From positions 1 through 64,000 of the forward strand of contig DASSIM010000084.1 in the NCBI GenBank assembly GCA_035691865.1: DNA of 64,000 bases, read 5' to 3'. The DNA comes from Nitrosopolaris sp035691865 (GTDB taxonomy: Archaea > Thermoproteota > Nitrososphaeria > Nitrososphaerales > Nitrososphaeraceae). Made by a program: the position numbers and the translations under genes. A model generated the notes under the pieces. That model did no database searches, was not told the origin of the DNA, and saw only the letters and a program-made list of their open reading frames with translations. This document shows positions 44,852-53,321 of this stretch, in pieces (position 1 is the first letter of the stretch; each line of letters starts with the position of its first letter).

Positions 44852-45991
44852 ATGCTTACGGTTCCGTTTCTACTACTAGGTGGTCTCTTCGGACCTGGCA
44901 GTTTTGATTTGAATAATAGTCCTCTTGTGTATATTCTCTGGTTTGCACCCATCATAGTATTGATGATATACGGACAGAAATTTCAGGTATGGATGATATT
45001 GGGTGATGTATCAAAATCACTAACCAGATTAAAAACTATGAAAGAGACAGCCAGAAAAGAAGCAATTGATTACATCAAAAGCTCAATTACGACTGCAGCT
45101 GACCCGAGCGAGAGAATCGACAAATTCCTTGAGTACTTTGCAATCATGCCGGTAGACCTTGATCCCCAAGGTATCATTCGAAAACTTGATCATCTGATGA
45201 GAACTAAGGATGAACGAATACGTTCAGAAATCAAGAGGATGGCAGAAGGTATGACAGAATGGCAGGCGTCACGAATAGAGAATATTCTGGAAGCCGCTAC
45301 CGCTCTAAACATGATTTACAAAATCGTGAGGCACTTTTACCTAATGGGAAAACGAACGACTGGTATGTTCGTACTTGTACAGCTGCAGACAGTAATGCCA
45401 TTTCTGTTACAAGAAGCAGAGGCCTTAGAAAGCGCAATAAGCGCATTTAAGAAGGGACTCCCGATAGGGGATGGCATTGGTCCGATGGTAGTTGGAAAAA
45501 TGATGCTTGGAAAAGAAAAAAAAATAATCGCTAGAGAAACGGTATATAGCGAAGAGGTTCGTCTAGGACGAAAATTGTATATGCTTAAGGCAGAAGGACC
45601 TACCGGGAGCGTCGGGCGTCCCGGCGAGGCAGTTTACCGATTAGTTGCAGAACTAGGCCTAAAGTTAGATGCTATAATAATGATTGATGCTGCCTTGAAA
45701 TTAGAAGGGGAAAAGACAGGTGCGATCGCTGAGGGCGTAGGTTCTGCTATAGGTGGTTTAGGAGTCGAAAGGTATCAGATTGAAGACGTCGCAACTAAAT
45801 TCAATATCCCGATATATGCAATAATAGTTAAACAGTCTGTCCAAGATGCGATTACAGTGATGAAAAAAGAAATCTCTGAGACTTTTGATAAGTTGTACAA
45901 TAATGTCTTCGAGGTCATAGAAGATAAAACGCTGGAAGGCGATTCGATTCTAATTATCGGCATTGGCAATACGGCGGGGGTAGGACAATAG
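44852..45991 (+). CDS. DUF1512 membrane-associated archaeal protein
   Basis: Two hydrophobic N-terminal segments (MLTVPFLLLGGLF; VYILWFAPIIVLMIYG) precede a soluble domain with FLEYFAIMPVDLDPQGI and KAEGPTGSVGRPGEAVYRL, which I recognise as DUF1512, a family conserved in archaea. A glycine-rich nucleotide-like stretch (GAIAEGVGSAIGGLGVERYQIE) lies near residue 300. The function is unknown. Its UAG stop is immediately followed by the zinc-ribbon gene. Confidence 0.87.
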   Translation: MLTVPFLLLGGLFGPGSFDLNNSPLVYILWFAPIIVLMIYGQKFQVWMILGDVSKSLTRLKTMKETARKEAIDYIKSSITTAADPSERIDKFLEYFAIMPVDLDPQGIIRKLDHLMRTKDERIRSEIKRMAEGMTEWQASRIENILEAATALNMIYKIVRHFYLMGKRTTGMFVLVQLQTVMPFLLQEAEALESAISAFKKGLPIGDGIGPMVVGKMMLGKEKKIIARETVYSEEVRLGRKLYMLKAEGPTGSVGRPGEAVYRLVAELGLKLDAIIMIDAALKLEGEKTGAIAEGVGSAIGGLGVERYQIEDVATKFNIPIYAIIVKQSVQDAITVMKKEISETFDKLYNNVFEVIEDKTLEGDSILIIGIGNTAGVGQ

Positions 45992-46204
45992 CTGTTATTT
46001 GAGAAAAAAAAGAAGGTCAGTATTCCTGATATATACACGGAAGAGACATGTCAAAATTGCGCTCACAAAATTAAGAGGATCTTTCTTGACGGCGACTACA
46101 TCTATAAATCAGGTTCAACTTGCAAAGCTTGTTCTGGAATTGTCGTTACTACTGCAATATATGGCGAATATCCCGGAGAAAAAGAAACGAAATCCGAAAC
46201 CTAG
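45992..46204 (+). CDS. 70-aa zinc-ribbon protein with apparent CTG start, directly after the DUF1512 stop
   Basis: In the same frame as the DUF1512 gene, immediately after its TAG, the codons CTG TTA TTT GAG begin a protein reading LLFEKKKKVSIPDIYTEE, then TCQNCAHKIKR and STCKACSGIVVTTAIYGEYP. Two CxxC pairs form a zinc ribbon. No ATG, GTG or TTG exists in this frame before the conserved region, so a CTG start, or readthrough of the UAG, must be invoked. A 106-codon frame from TTG 45999 overlaps it but has no motif. The product resembles small proteins following DUF1512 in relatives (memory-based). Confidence 0.68.
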   Translation: MLFEKKKKVSIPDIYTEETCQNCAHKIKRIFLDGDYIYKSGSTCKACSGIVVTTAIYGEYPGEKETKSET

Positions 46205-46220
46205 CGAGAAAATGCCTAGT

Positions 46221-47117
46221 TCAGAGCGTCGTGACGTAAGTAAAGTTGCCAGATGGAATCAAGGTGTGTTCGGCCTGAGAAACGATCTTTCGATTTCCCT
46301 CTACGAGGATGGGATATGAGTGCAGATTTCTTTTCCTTACCAAAACCTCTGTCAATTGACGGGACTTTGATTCATCGTATAAATCAGTGATCCACCTAAT
46401 GGCGAAAGGCAAGGTTTTGAATTTATTCCACAGCTGATCTAAGAAAATGTCGGCCTCTTGATTCTTCGACGGCTTGCGAGAAGTTATGCTGAAAATGTTG
46501 CGAACTTTACCTTCGTATACTACGCCTTGGCCATCTTTGGTTGTGACAAAGGGTTCTACGGCATAAGCTTGATTGGAGGACAAGCTAAAGGAAGGACCGA
46601 TGGTCTTAATGTTAGGAATCGACCTCCCTGCGTGAATGGTATAACGTTCCAAGGAATGGCCGCTCAAGTTTTGGATCGGTTTGAATCCGTGTTTAACTAT
46701 AGTACTTTCGATTACTGCCCCTATCTCATTCGATTTGGAGTCTACTTTAGCCACCTTGACTGCTTCATTTAAGGCCATTTCGGCAACCTTCACCAATGCT
46801 TCTGACTTCGGATCGTAGCACACGGTAACAGCAGTATCTGCGATATATCCATCAATCTGTACTCCAATATCTATTTTCAAAATATCACGATCCTTTACCT
46901 CTAGTGTGTCATTTGGTTCTGCAGTATAATGGGCAGCGATTTCATTCAGGCTAACATTGACTGGAAATGCGGGTGTACCCCCCATTTCTCGTATTTCAGC
47001 TTCTATCGATTCGCAAATACGAAACAGAGTGGTTCCTACGTGATATTTTTTCCGGGCCCTTTCGCGAACTTCAGAGGCGATTTTTCCCGCTCGTTGATAG
47101 GAGTCAAAAAAATTCAT
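46221..47117 (-). CDS. map: Methionine aminopeptidase, type II
   Basis: This dinuclear metalloprotease removes N-terminal methionine. The pita-bread fold signatures are FPVNVSLNEIAAHYTAEPND, ILKIDIGVQIDGYIADTAVTV (metal Asp residues), LSGHSLERYTIHAG (metal His) and the C-terminal SQAEHTLI (metal Glu). An insertion between about residues 215 and 270 identifies type II. The length of 298 aa is typical for archaea. It is convergent with the zinc-ribbon gene. Confidence 0.95.
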   Translation of the reverse strand: MNFFDSYQRAGKIASEVRERARKKYHVGTTLFRICESIEAEIREMGGTPAFPVNVSLNEIAAHYTAEPNDTLEVKDRDILKIDIGVQIDGYIADTAVTVCYDPKSEALVKVAEMALNEAVKVAKVDSKSNEIGAVIESTIVKHGFKPIQNLSGHSLERYTIHAGRSIPNIKTIGPSFSLSSNQAYAVEPFVTTKDGQGVVYEGKVRNIFSITSRKPSKNQEADIFLDQLWNKFKTLPFAIRWITDLYDESKSRQLTEVLVRKRNLHSYPILVEGNRKIVSQAEHTLIPSGNFTYVTTL

Positions 47118-47225
47118 CCGTCATGACGTTTTTGCGAAAGATGGTATATAGAGCTATTGCTGTCGAGAAAGTTAAAATTATATTGATGAGATAGGACTGT
47201 AGCCAAATAACCTAATTTTTGGATT

Positions 47226-47299
47226 GGGGTCGTTGTCTAGCTTGGTATGATTCCAGCCTTGGGCGCTGGAGATCGTCGGTTCAAATCCGGCCGACCCCA
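47226..47299 (+). tRNA. tRNA-Pro(UGG)
   Basis: The 7-bp acceptor stem GGGGTCG/CGACCCC, anticodon arm CCAGC-CTTGGGC-GCTGG and T-arm GTCGG-TTCAAAT-CCGGC fold into a cloverleaf. The anticodon TGG is at 47260-47262. The discriminator base is A at 47299 and CCA is not encoded. No intron is present. Confidence 0.95.
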
Positions 47300-47356
47300 C
47301 ATAAACAAGATTTCGAAATAAGTAAATATCCGAATTAGATTGTATTGAACTAAATA

Positions 47357-47530
47357 ATGAGGACTCTGAGGATCGAAGAAATAACCTTTAAGCGCCTCAC
47401 CTCTGTTTTAGAAGATGTAATGCATTACAAAAAGAAGGATATCAACTATGATGACATTTTGAATGAATTAATTGATGTTTATCAAGAAAATGTCGGGGGT
47501 AGTATTGGCGGAACTATAGGTGGTGGTTGA
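47357..47530 (+). CDS. 57-aa small protein, ribbon-helix-helix-like
   Basis: ATG 47357 encodes MRTLRIEEITFKRLTSVLED and continues NYDDILNELIDVYQEN before a Gly-rich tail. A short basic strand followed by two helices fits a ribbon-helix-helix DNA-binding protein of the VapB/CopG type, and resembles the broken gene at 55399. No toxin gene is adjacent. It follows tRNA-Pro by 57 bp. Confidence 0.65.
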   Translation: MRTLRIEEITFKRLTSVLEDVMHYKKKDINYDDILNELIDVYQENVGGSIGGTIGGG

Positions 47531-47887
47531 ATGATTTAAACGATGGCTAGAGGCGTAAAATCATCAAATCGTCAAGGCTAACTTTGGCATTGAGCAGGCA
47601 GTAGATTTTAGTTTTAGATGTGATCAGCGCAGGAGCATCTACTATAATGAGCAGTCTGCCTTTCTTCCTACAACATTTGCACTCTGAATCTAATTATATT
47701 GCATCGATTCATATTCAGAAAAGTTTTTGATTAAAAACATAACTTCCAACTTCGAAATTTAAGGTACCTCCCTGATTTTCAACGCTAAGCTTGCGAATAT
47801 TCTTTCAACCATCACGAACAATCACGACAAGTCGTTCTTTTATGGGACTTTGTCTTAAAGGGTTGCAGTTCTCATGATGGCATTTCT
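47531..47887. other. Intergenic region, 357 bp
   Basis: AT-rich sequence without a supported gene on either strand. Confidence 0.5.
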
Positions 47888-48055
47888 TCACTGTTCGTAG
47901 TTTCTTCTTGCATTGGCTACTTTCGTCGTGCTGTGACAAACAGGGCACTCTGCCCATCGGTGGCCGCCAAAGTACTCCCATTCAAAAGAGCAGTTGATGT
48001 AGCCGCATCTTACCCATATACCTCTCGGATAACCTTTGAGCCTATTATCCTGCAT
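47888..48055 (-). CDS. 55-aa zinc-binding small protein
   Basis: The protein reads MQDNRLKGYPRGIWVRCGYI, then NCSFEWEYFGGHRWAECPVC, then a basic tail. Two Cys pairs (Cx4C and Cx2C) form a zinc ribbon. The frame is open upstream to ATG 48130, but the added residues are Arg/Ser-rich and unconserved, so I prefer ATG 48055. A nucleic-acid-binding role is inferred. Confidence 0.68.
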   Translation of the reverse strand: MQDNRLKGYPRGIWVRCGYINCSFEWEYFGGHRWAECPVCHSTTKVANARRNYEQ

Positions 48056-48239
48056 AGGTTTCCGGGATCTCCTTGAGGAACGAGGCAACAGTCGTCGCTG
48101 CCGGATGTTTGACATCGTCATCAAGATCATGCCCCGTATGTGATAAAGATGTTTTTATGAAATATCTGCCTGATAGTTCGCCTCCTGACCGAAAGAACTG
48201 CGATAGTTTTAAAAGCTTAAAGAGATTCAAGTAGCATTT

Positions 48240-48791
48240 GTGGCGAGAACAATATCGAGTCAACGACTAAAAGTTGGCGAAAAGGCGCCAGATTTCAGAC
48301 TCAAGGGAACCGACAATAAATTATATTCAATGAAGGATTTTAAGAGCGAGTCAGTGCTCATAGTCTTCATATGTAATCATTGTCCTTACGTAAAAGCGCG
48401 GATAAAAGATATAGTTAGCCTACAGCAAATCTTCAGAACGGAAGAACTGCAGGTGGTTGGGATAAACAGCAATGATCCGAATTACGACGGAGAAGGTTTT
48501 GACAAAATGGTAACCTTCTCAAAGGAAAATACCCTAAATTTTCCGTACCTTATAGATGACACTCAAAATATCGCAAAGGCATACGGCGCAGTTTGTACAC
48601 CGGATCCGTTCCTTTTCGATTCTGAGCGCAAACTCGTCTTTCATGGAAGAATAAATGACGCATCGGAGCCTGACATGCAGCCCAAAATACAGGTAATGGA
48701 AAACAACGTAAGAAAAATATTGAACGGAGAAAAGATAGAAAGGCCCTTTGATCCTTCAGTCGGTTGCTCAATAAAATGGAAAGATTCCTGA
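48240..48791 (+). CDS. Thioredoxin-fold peroxiredoxin-like protein (AhpC/TSA family)
   Basis: The N-terminal block LKVGEKAPDFRLKGTDNKLY and the redox motif ICNHCPYVKARI (Cys 45 and Cys 48) place it in the thioredoxin-like AhpC/TSA group. A third Cys lies in AVCTPDPFLFD and a fourth in the terminal VGCSIKWK. Members reduce peroxides or disulfides. The start is GTG 48240. Confidence 0.85.
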   Translation: MARTISSQRLKVGEKAPDFRLKGTDNKLYSMKDFKSESVLIVFICNHCPYVKARIKDIVSLQQIFRTEELQVVGINSNDPNYDGEGFDKMVTFSKENTLNFPYLIDDTQNIAKAYGAVCTPDPFLFDSERKLVFHGRINDASEPDMQPKIQVMENNVRKILNGEKIERPFDPSVGCSIKWKDS

Positions 48792-48872
48792 GTCAGCTTC
48801 TTAATTTTTTCTAGTCTGTGCGAGCTGTTTCGTCTGATTCCAACGAAAATGTATCAGTTCTCGATATTCTAA

Positions 48873-50303
48873 ATGATGCAGAATACATGCGACGTTTTGA
48901 TAAGAAATGCCGCCGGGGTGGTGATTCCGAAGGTAGGAATAGTTCAAACAAATATTATGATTGAAAACGGCAAGATCAAGGCTCTCACAAAATCAATTCA
49001 GAGCATCCAAGCTTCAAGGATAATAAACGCGGAGAGGAAATATGTCCTGCCTGGAGTCATAGACCCGCACGTTCACTACGGTGTATACACTCCCATAGAA
49101 GAGGCAGCAAAAACGGAGTCGAAATCTGCAGCAATAGGCGGCGTCACGACAATGATGAGAATGCTCAGGTTGTACGATAAGTATGAAAATATCGAAAGGC
49201 ATCTTTGGGCAAGCAAATTCACGCATCATGTTGATTATTCGATCCATGCATCAATCCTAAGACCTGAACAAATAAAAGATATCCAGTACTTAAAAAAGCA
49301 ATTTGGAATTAACTCCTTTAAAATTTACGCCAACCTAGGTCAAAATGTGAATCGTATACTAATGGATATTGAACCCGGTACACGTGAGACGCTGGAGCAA
49401 GAGGTGAACATAAGTGATCAACTTATTTATGACATAGTCCATGAGGCATCAAAGAGACAATCGTGTGTACTTGTTCATGCCGAAGACCAGGTCATGTGCT
49501 CGAGACTTCAAAAACAAAAACAAATCCGAGGCGAACAGACCGGAACGAAAATAACAAGTTTAAAGGAATGGTCTGAGTGCAGACCGCCCTCATCTGAGGC
49601 GAATACTATTGCGAAGGTAGGATCATATGCCAGAGAGTTTAGCTCAACAATATACTTTGTACATATAGGTTCTGGAACAGCATTGGATTCAATTCTAACA
49701 GAAAAAGAAAAAGGTAACTCGATTTTATATACCGAGACTTGTCCGCATTATTTGACCCATACTAGTGATTTTTCTGATGTGACAGGAAAGGTTGTACCTC
49801 CATTGAGGACGAAAATCGACGTACAATCTATGTGGTTTGGGCTAATGAATGGCATCATTGATACTGTGGGATCAGATCATGTTGCCAATACACTATTAAC
49901 GAAAAGAGGCCAAGGTGACATATGGTCGGCAAGAGCGGGATTTCCGGGAATCGCAACCTTGTTACCTGTCTTGTTAAGTAAGGGTGTAGAGGAAGGAAGA
50001 ATCAGTCTGGAAAGGGTTGCAGAAGTGACGAGCTACAATGCTGCAAGAATCTTCGGCCTATATCCGAAGAAGGGTACAATAGAGAAGGAATCTGATGCGG
50101 ACATTACAATCGTCGATTTAGATTTACTGCAGAAGGTCACCCCGGAGCTCCTTCAGTCGTACTCAGACTATTCTATCTATGATGGATGGGAATTGCAGGG
50201 TTGGCCTGTGTTCACTATCGTAAGGGGACGAGTTATCATGGAGAACGGACAAGTTGATAAAGATACGTGCGGGCATGGAGAGTATGTTCGAACATCGGTC
50301 TAA
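48873..50303 (+). CDS. Dihydropyrimidinase/hydantoinase-type amidohydrolase
   Basis: This cyclic amidohydrolase has a binuclear metal centre: DPHVHYG (His 66 and 68), Lys 150 in NSFKIYANL (carbamylated in the family), the His of LVHAEDQ, the His of YFVHIGSG and the Asp of GSDHVAN. These match D-hydantoinase/dihydropyrimidinase more than classical dihydroorotase, although the two cannot be separated with certainty. The length of 476 aa is normal. The substrate may be a pyrimidine or hydantoin. It has no operon partner. Confidence 0.85.
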   Translation: MMQNTCDVLIRNAAGVVIPKVGIVQTNIMIENGKIKALTKSIQSIQASRIINAERKYVLPGVIDPHVHYGVYTPIEEAAKTESKSAAIGGVTTMMRMLRLYDKYENIERHLWASKFTHHVDYSIHASILRPEQIKDIQYLKKQFGINSFKIYANLGQNVNRILMDIEPGTRETLEQEVNISDQLIYDIVHEASKRQSCVLVHAEDQVMCSRLQKQKQIRGEQTGTKITSLKEWSECRPPSSEANTIAKVGSYAREFSSTIYFVHIGSGTALDSILTEKEKGNSILYTETCPHYLTHTSDFSDVTGKVVPPLRTKIDVQSMWFGLMNGIIDTVGSDHVANTLLTKRGQGDIWSARAGFPGIATLLPVLLSKGVEEGRISLERVAEVTSYNAARIFGLYPKKGTIEKESDADITIVDLDLLQKVTPELLQSYSDYSIYDGWELQGWPVFTIVRGRVIMENGQVDKDTCGHGEYVRTSV

Positions 50304-50332
50304 TTATTTTCCAGTTTTGGTCGCAGTCAAGC

Positions 50333-51031
50333 CTATTGCCCGTTTGGTTGGATTATTTCGAAGGAGCCGTTATTTTTTGCCTTGTAATATATGTTTGCCC
50401 TGGTAAAGAGTCCTACCTCTAACACTCCAGGAATATTCTTCAATTCGATCTCTCTGTTTCGAATGTCTCCGATTGAGTCGAAAGAAGTATCAAGCACTAT
50501 GTTTCCATTCTCAGTGACAAAGGGATATCCCTTCTCAAGGGTTCGTAAATTCGGACTTCCTCCAATTTCTTTTAATCTTTTCAACAAAAAGCAGCGAGCA
50601 AACATGTGGATTTCTATCGGAACAGGTCGCGATAGCCGCTTTACAAATTTGGTATCGTCCGCTACAATGACTACTTTATTCGCTGCTGAAATTAACACTT
50701 TCTCCCTTAGTAACGCGCCACCGCCACCTTTGATCATATTGAAATCAGAATCGATTTGATCCGCTCCATCGAACACCACGTCGATGTCGACATAGTTACT
50801 TTCATCTGCGATATTGAGCCCAGCTTTTTCAGCCTCGATTTTTATTTGAATAGAAGTTGTTACGAATTGAACCGAACTCTTGTATGGTAAATTCGCCAAT
50901 TCCCTCACAAAAGATGTCATAGTACTTCCGCTGCCTAAACCGACCACCTGGTTCGGCTTTACAAATCGCTTGACGGCATCTTTTGCGCTGTTAATAAGTG
51001 CGATCTTTATGAGCGAGGACCCAGATGACAC
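50333..51031 (-). CDS. rpiA: Ribose-5-phosphate isomerase A
   Basis: This enzyme interconverts ribose-5-phosphate and ribulose-5-phosphate. Motifs are VGLGSGSTMTSFVREL (about 30-45), DVVFDGADQID, KGGGGALLREKVL and VIVADDTKFV. The length of 232 aa is typical. The start is GTG 51031. It supplies ribose phosphate where an oxidative pentose pathway is missing. Confidence 0.95.
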   Translation of the reverse strand: MSSGSSLIKIALINSAKDAVKRFVKPNQVVGLGSGSTMTSFVRELANLPYKSSVQFVTTSIQIKIEAEKAGLNIADESNYVDIDVVFDGADQIDSDFNMIKGGGGALLREKVLISAANKVVIVADDTKFVKRLSRPVPIEIHMFARCFLLKRLKEIGGSPNLRTLEKGYPFVTENGNIVLDTSFDSIGDIRNREIELKNIPGVLEVGLFTRANIYYKAKNNGSFEIIQPNGQ

Positions 51032-51129
51032 TTCTATTGCAGAGAGACGGTCGCATTATTATTCGTTTTAGCACCGACTTTGACTCAACATCCACTGTAG
51101 CGGAAGATCTTGAGGCCGCTCCATAGTAG

Positions 51130-51915
51130 CTAGTCGTCTACTTCTGCTTCATTCAGAAACGAGAGAGCGTCCCGTGTCTTGTTTTGGGGATGGCTTTCAC
51201 GAACTGCATTCAATTCCGGAGAGGGAATAACAACATTCTCTGTAAAGCCATCGGGTTTTATTTGGGTTCTGATATCGTCCTCGAATTCTCCAGCACCTTC
51301 TAGGCGAGTTAGAGCCTGCATGACCTCCTGTTGAACTTCTTGGATATTTTTATCCTCCACTCTAAACCAAGGCGATTCTCTCTTGTCTTCTCGTCTTTTC
51401 TTCTCGCCTATTTCGGAATACTCCTGACCTCTACCTTCTGTTAGAGAGTAATTTCGCTTTGTTACATGACTGAGGGAATTGACCGTCATCCCACATTTGC
51501 GGGATATTTCAGTGAGCCTTCCGTCTATTGATTCGATCCTTTCTTCCAGGAGGGAAACAAGTTTAGTACGCATCTCAGATAGCTCTGTGATGTCGACTGC
51601 CAATTGTAATTCTCCAATTTTTTTATTAAAAGTGTCTAGCTGGGATTTGTATTTTAACAAGAGTCGGTCCCGCTCGATGACACCTATCCTGCCATTTCGG
51701 ACAGCATCATAAATGTTGGTAATTGAATGCGATACTATGCTTTTTTCGAATTGCAAGGCTTCGATTTCTGATCTTGTGACATTAATGGGTTTTAAAACTT
51801 GATTACGTCTGTGTTTTGTTAGATGCAACTTACTCTCGGAGTGTTTCCAAAAGGTAAGTGCCGAAACCGCTCCTGCCAACGAGAAACATATGAGAATGAG
51901 AATTTCTTCAATCAA
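51130..51915 (-). CDS. Uncharacterised membrane-anchored coiled-coil protein
   Basis: One N-terminal transmembrane segment (ILILICFSLAGAVSALTFW) is followed by long charged helices (residues about 45-145, SEIEALQFEKSIVSHSITNIYDAV...ERDRLLLKYKSQLDTFNKKI) likely to form coiled coils. The C-terminal third is acidic and polar. The helical arrangement recalls thaumarchaeal membrane-attached structural proteins, but no family is named here. The function is unknown. Confidence 0.7.
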   Translation of the reverse strand: MIEEILILICFSLAGAVSALTFWKHSESKLHLTKHRRNQVLKPINVTRSEIEALQFEKSIVSHSITNIYDAVRNGRIGVIERDRLLLKYKSQLDTFNKKIGELQLAVDITELSEMRTKLVSLLEERIESIDGRLTEISRKCGMTVNSLSHVTKRNYSLTEGRGQEYSEIGEKKRREDKRESPWFRVEDKNIQEVQQEVMQALTRLEGAGEFEDDIRTQIKPDGFTENVVIPSPELNAVRESHPQNKTRDALSFLNEAEVDD

Positions 51916-52033
51916 GTGTCGAAAGTTATTTCGGACGTGATATAGTTAAATTTTTCTGATTCTGCAGCTGTACAATTTTTGGCAACCTTTGCCACAGGGA
52001 AGAAGATAAAGCGATAACTAGTATATTGTTATA

Positions 52034-52204
52034 TCATATGACTTTACGCTTAATCCAGTTGTATTTTCTCATTCTGGCATCCGGGAAACCACATTTGGCA
52101 CATTCCTTCCCGCGTTTGTGAAAAGAGTTATGGCCGCATCTTCTACATCGAATGTGGGTTTTCTTTCTGGTGAAGTTACCCATCGAAGTGGTGCCTTTAG
52201 TCAT
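52034..52204 (-). CDS. rpl37e: Ribosomal protein L37e
   Basis: The 56-aa zinc-binding large-subunit protein begins MTKGTTSMGNFTRKKTHIRC and shows CRRCGHNSFHKRGKECAKCG (two Cys pairs), ending in a basic RKYNWIKRK tail. It lies 20 bp downstream of the Lsm gene, the standard archaeal lsm-rpl37e operon. Confidence 0.95.
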   Translation of the reverse strand: MTKGTTSMGNFTRKKTHIRCRRCGHNSFHKRGKECAKCGFPDARMRKYNWIKRKVI

Positions 52205-52224
52205 TATGATTCACCCAGGAGGTA

Positions 52225-52455
52225 TTAGACTGGTGGAGGCGATATTATGACAACATTGTCACCTCTTACGACGATAGTCCCCAAGTCATTAGACTTACCT
52301 TGATCCAATATTTCTACAGATTCTTCTAGCAACAGATTCATATGCTGATCGAACCCGTGAAGATTTCCTCTGATAACTTTTCCACCCTTCAATTTTATAA
52401 GTACAACTTTACCAAGACTCTCATCCAAAACTTTCACTGCCATGTCTACCGACAA
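52225..52455 (-). CDS. lsm: Sm-like RNA-binding protein (LSm)
   Basis: The 76-aa protein has the Sm1 motif (VVLIKLKGGKVIRGNLHGFDQHMNLLLE) and Sm2 motif (LGTIVVRGDNVVIIS). It forms heptameric rings that bind U-rich RNA. It is upstream of rpl37e in one transcript. Confidence 0.96.
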   Translation of the reverse strand: MSVDMAVKVLDESLGKVVLIKLKGGKVIRGNLHGFDQHMNLLLEESVEILDQGKSNDLGTIVVRGDNVVIISPPPV

Positions 52456-52506
52456 GAATAATTGTCTACCTATAGGTATGGCAGAATGGAGGTATATATT
52501 AAAATT

Positions 52507-53220
52507 TCATTCCTGAGGTAACTCTGAAATGATATGCAGTAGATTCCCGACTATTTCATTCAAGAGTCTATCACCCAATTCCTTGCTGGCGTTCCGGGGC
52601 TCTCCCCATACCCCGTTACCGGTCACCTTAGGAAAAGAACCCGGTGTGGTAGTTATAGTTGAGTATGCAATTCTTGATTTAGCCAGTCTTCTGAGATTTG
52701 GTTCTGCTCTGTCCATCCGGACCAACCCAGGGGAAATGGCCAACACAAGGGACGTTTCAACTTCCCCTGCGTGATCAAGTTTTTTTTGCATCCCATTCCA
52801 GTAATTGATAGCAAATATTCTGCTCTTAGTACGGATCTTTGCATCTAAATTCTGTGAAAGATATTGTAGGACTCCGACGTTCCCATGGTGACCATTAATA
52901 AATATGATTTCTGTTATCCCTTGGCTGGAAAGTGAAACACACACCTCGCACAGCATATCTGATAACGTGAAATTTCTCAAAGATACATTGAACATTGGAA
53001 GATGTTCAAAAGATACCCCGTATGAGATTACCGGTAAAACGAAACATTTAAGTGCATCGGCAACACGGGTCGCGATGCGTTCTGAGATCAAAGAGTCAGT
53101 AGATACAGGTAAATGTGCACCATGTTGCTCAAGTGAACCTACAGGTATTATTGCTCGACGAGTTTTCTTGAGACCTTTACGAAACTCATAATCGCTTATG
53201 TTATAAATCGGTACCGACAT
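52507..53220 (-). CDS. Creatininase-family amidohydrolase, ArfB-like
   Basis: Metal ligands of the family are in GSLEQHGAHLPVSTDS, INGHHGN and HAGEVETS. In archaea, creatininase homologues of this size include ArfB, the formamide hydrolase acting after GTP cyclohydrolase III in riboflavin and F420 synthesis. That role is plausible but unproven for this sequence; an MftE-like peptidase is the alternative. Confidence 0.8.
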   Translation of the reverse strand: MSVPIYNISDYEFRKGLKKTRRAIIPVGSLEQHGAHLPVSTDSLISERIATRVADALKCFVLPVISYGVSFEHLPMFNVSLRNFTLSDMLCEVCVSLSSQGITEIIFINGHHGNVGVLQYLSQNLDAKIRTKSRIFAINYWNGMQKKLDHAGEVETSLVLAISPGLVRMDRAEPNLRRLAKSRIAYSTITTTPGSFPKVTGNGVWGEPRNASKELGDRLLNEIVGNLLHIISELPQE

Positions 53221-53321
53221 CTTTTAGGACTTCACGAGCTCTTGCTCATTTATCAACTTTGCATCGACATGGGTCTAAACTCCAATTTGATAGCAAAAGG
53301 ATATGAAAAACAAAACGGTGT

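Noticed and set aside
45999..46319. 106-codon plus-strand frame
   Set aside because: It has no motif, overlaps the methionine aminopeptidase end, and lies out of frame with the clear zinc-ribbon protein at 45992.
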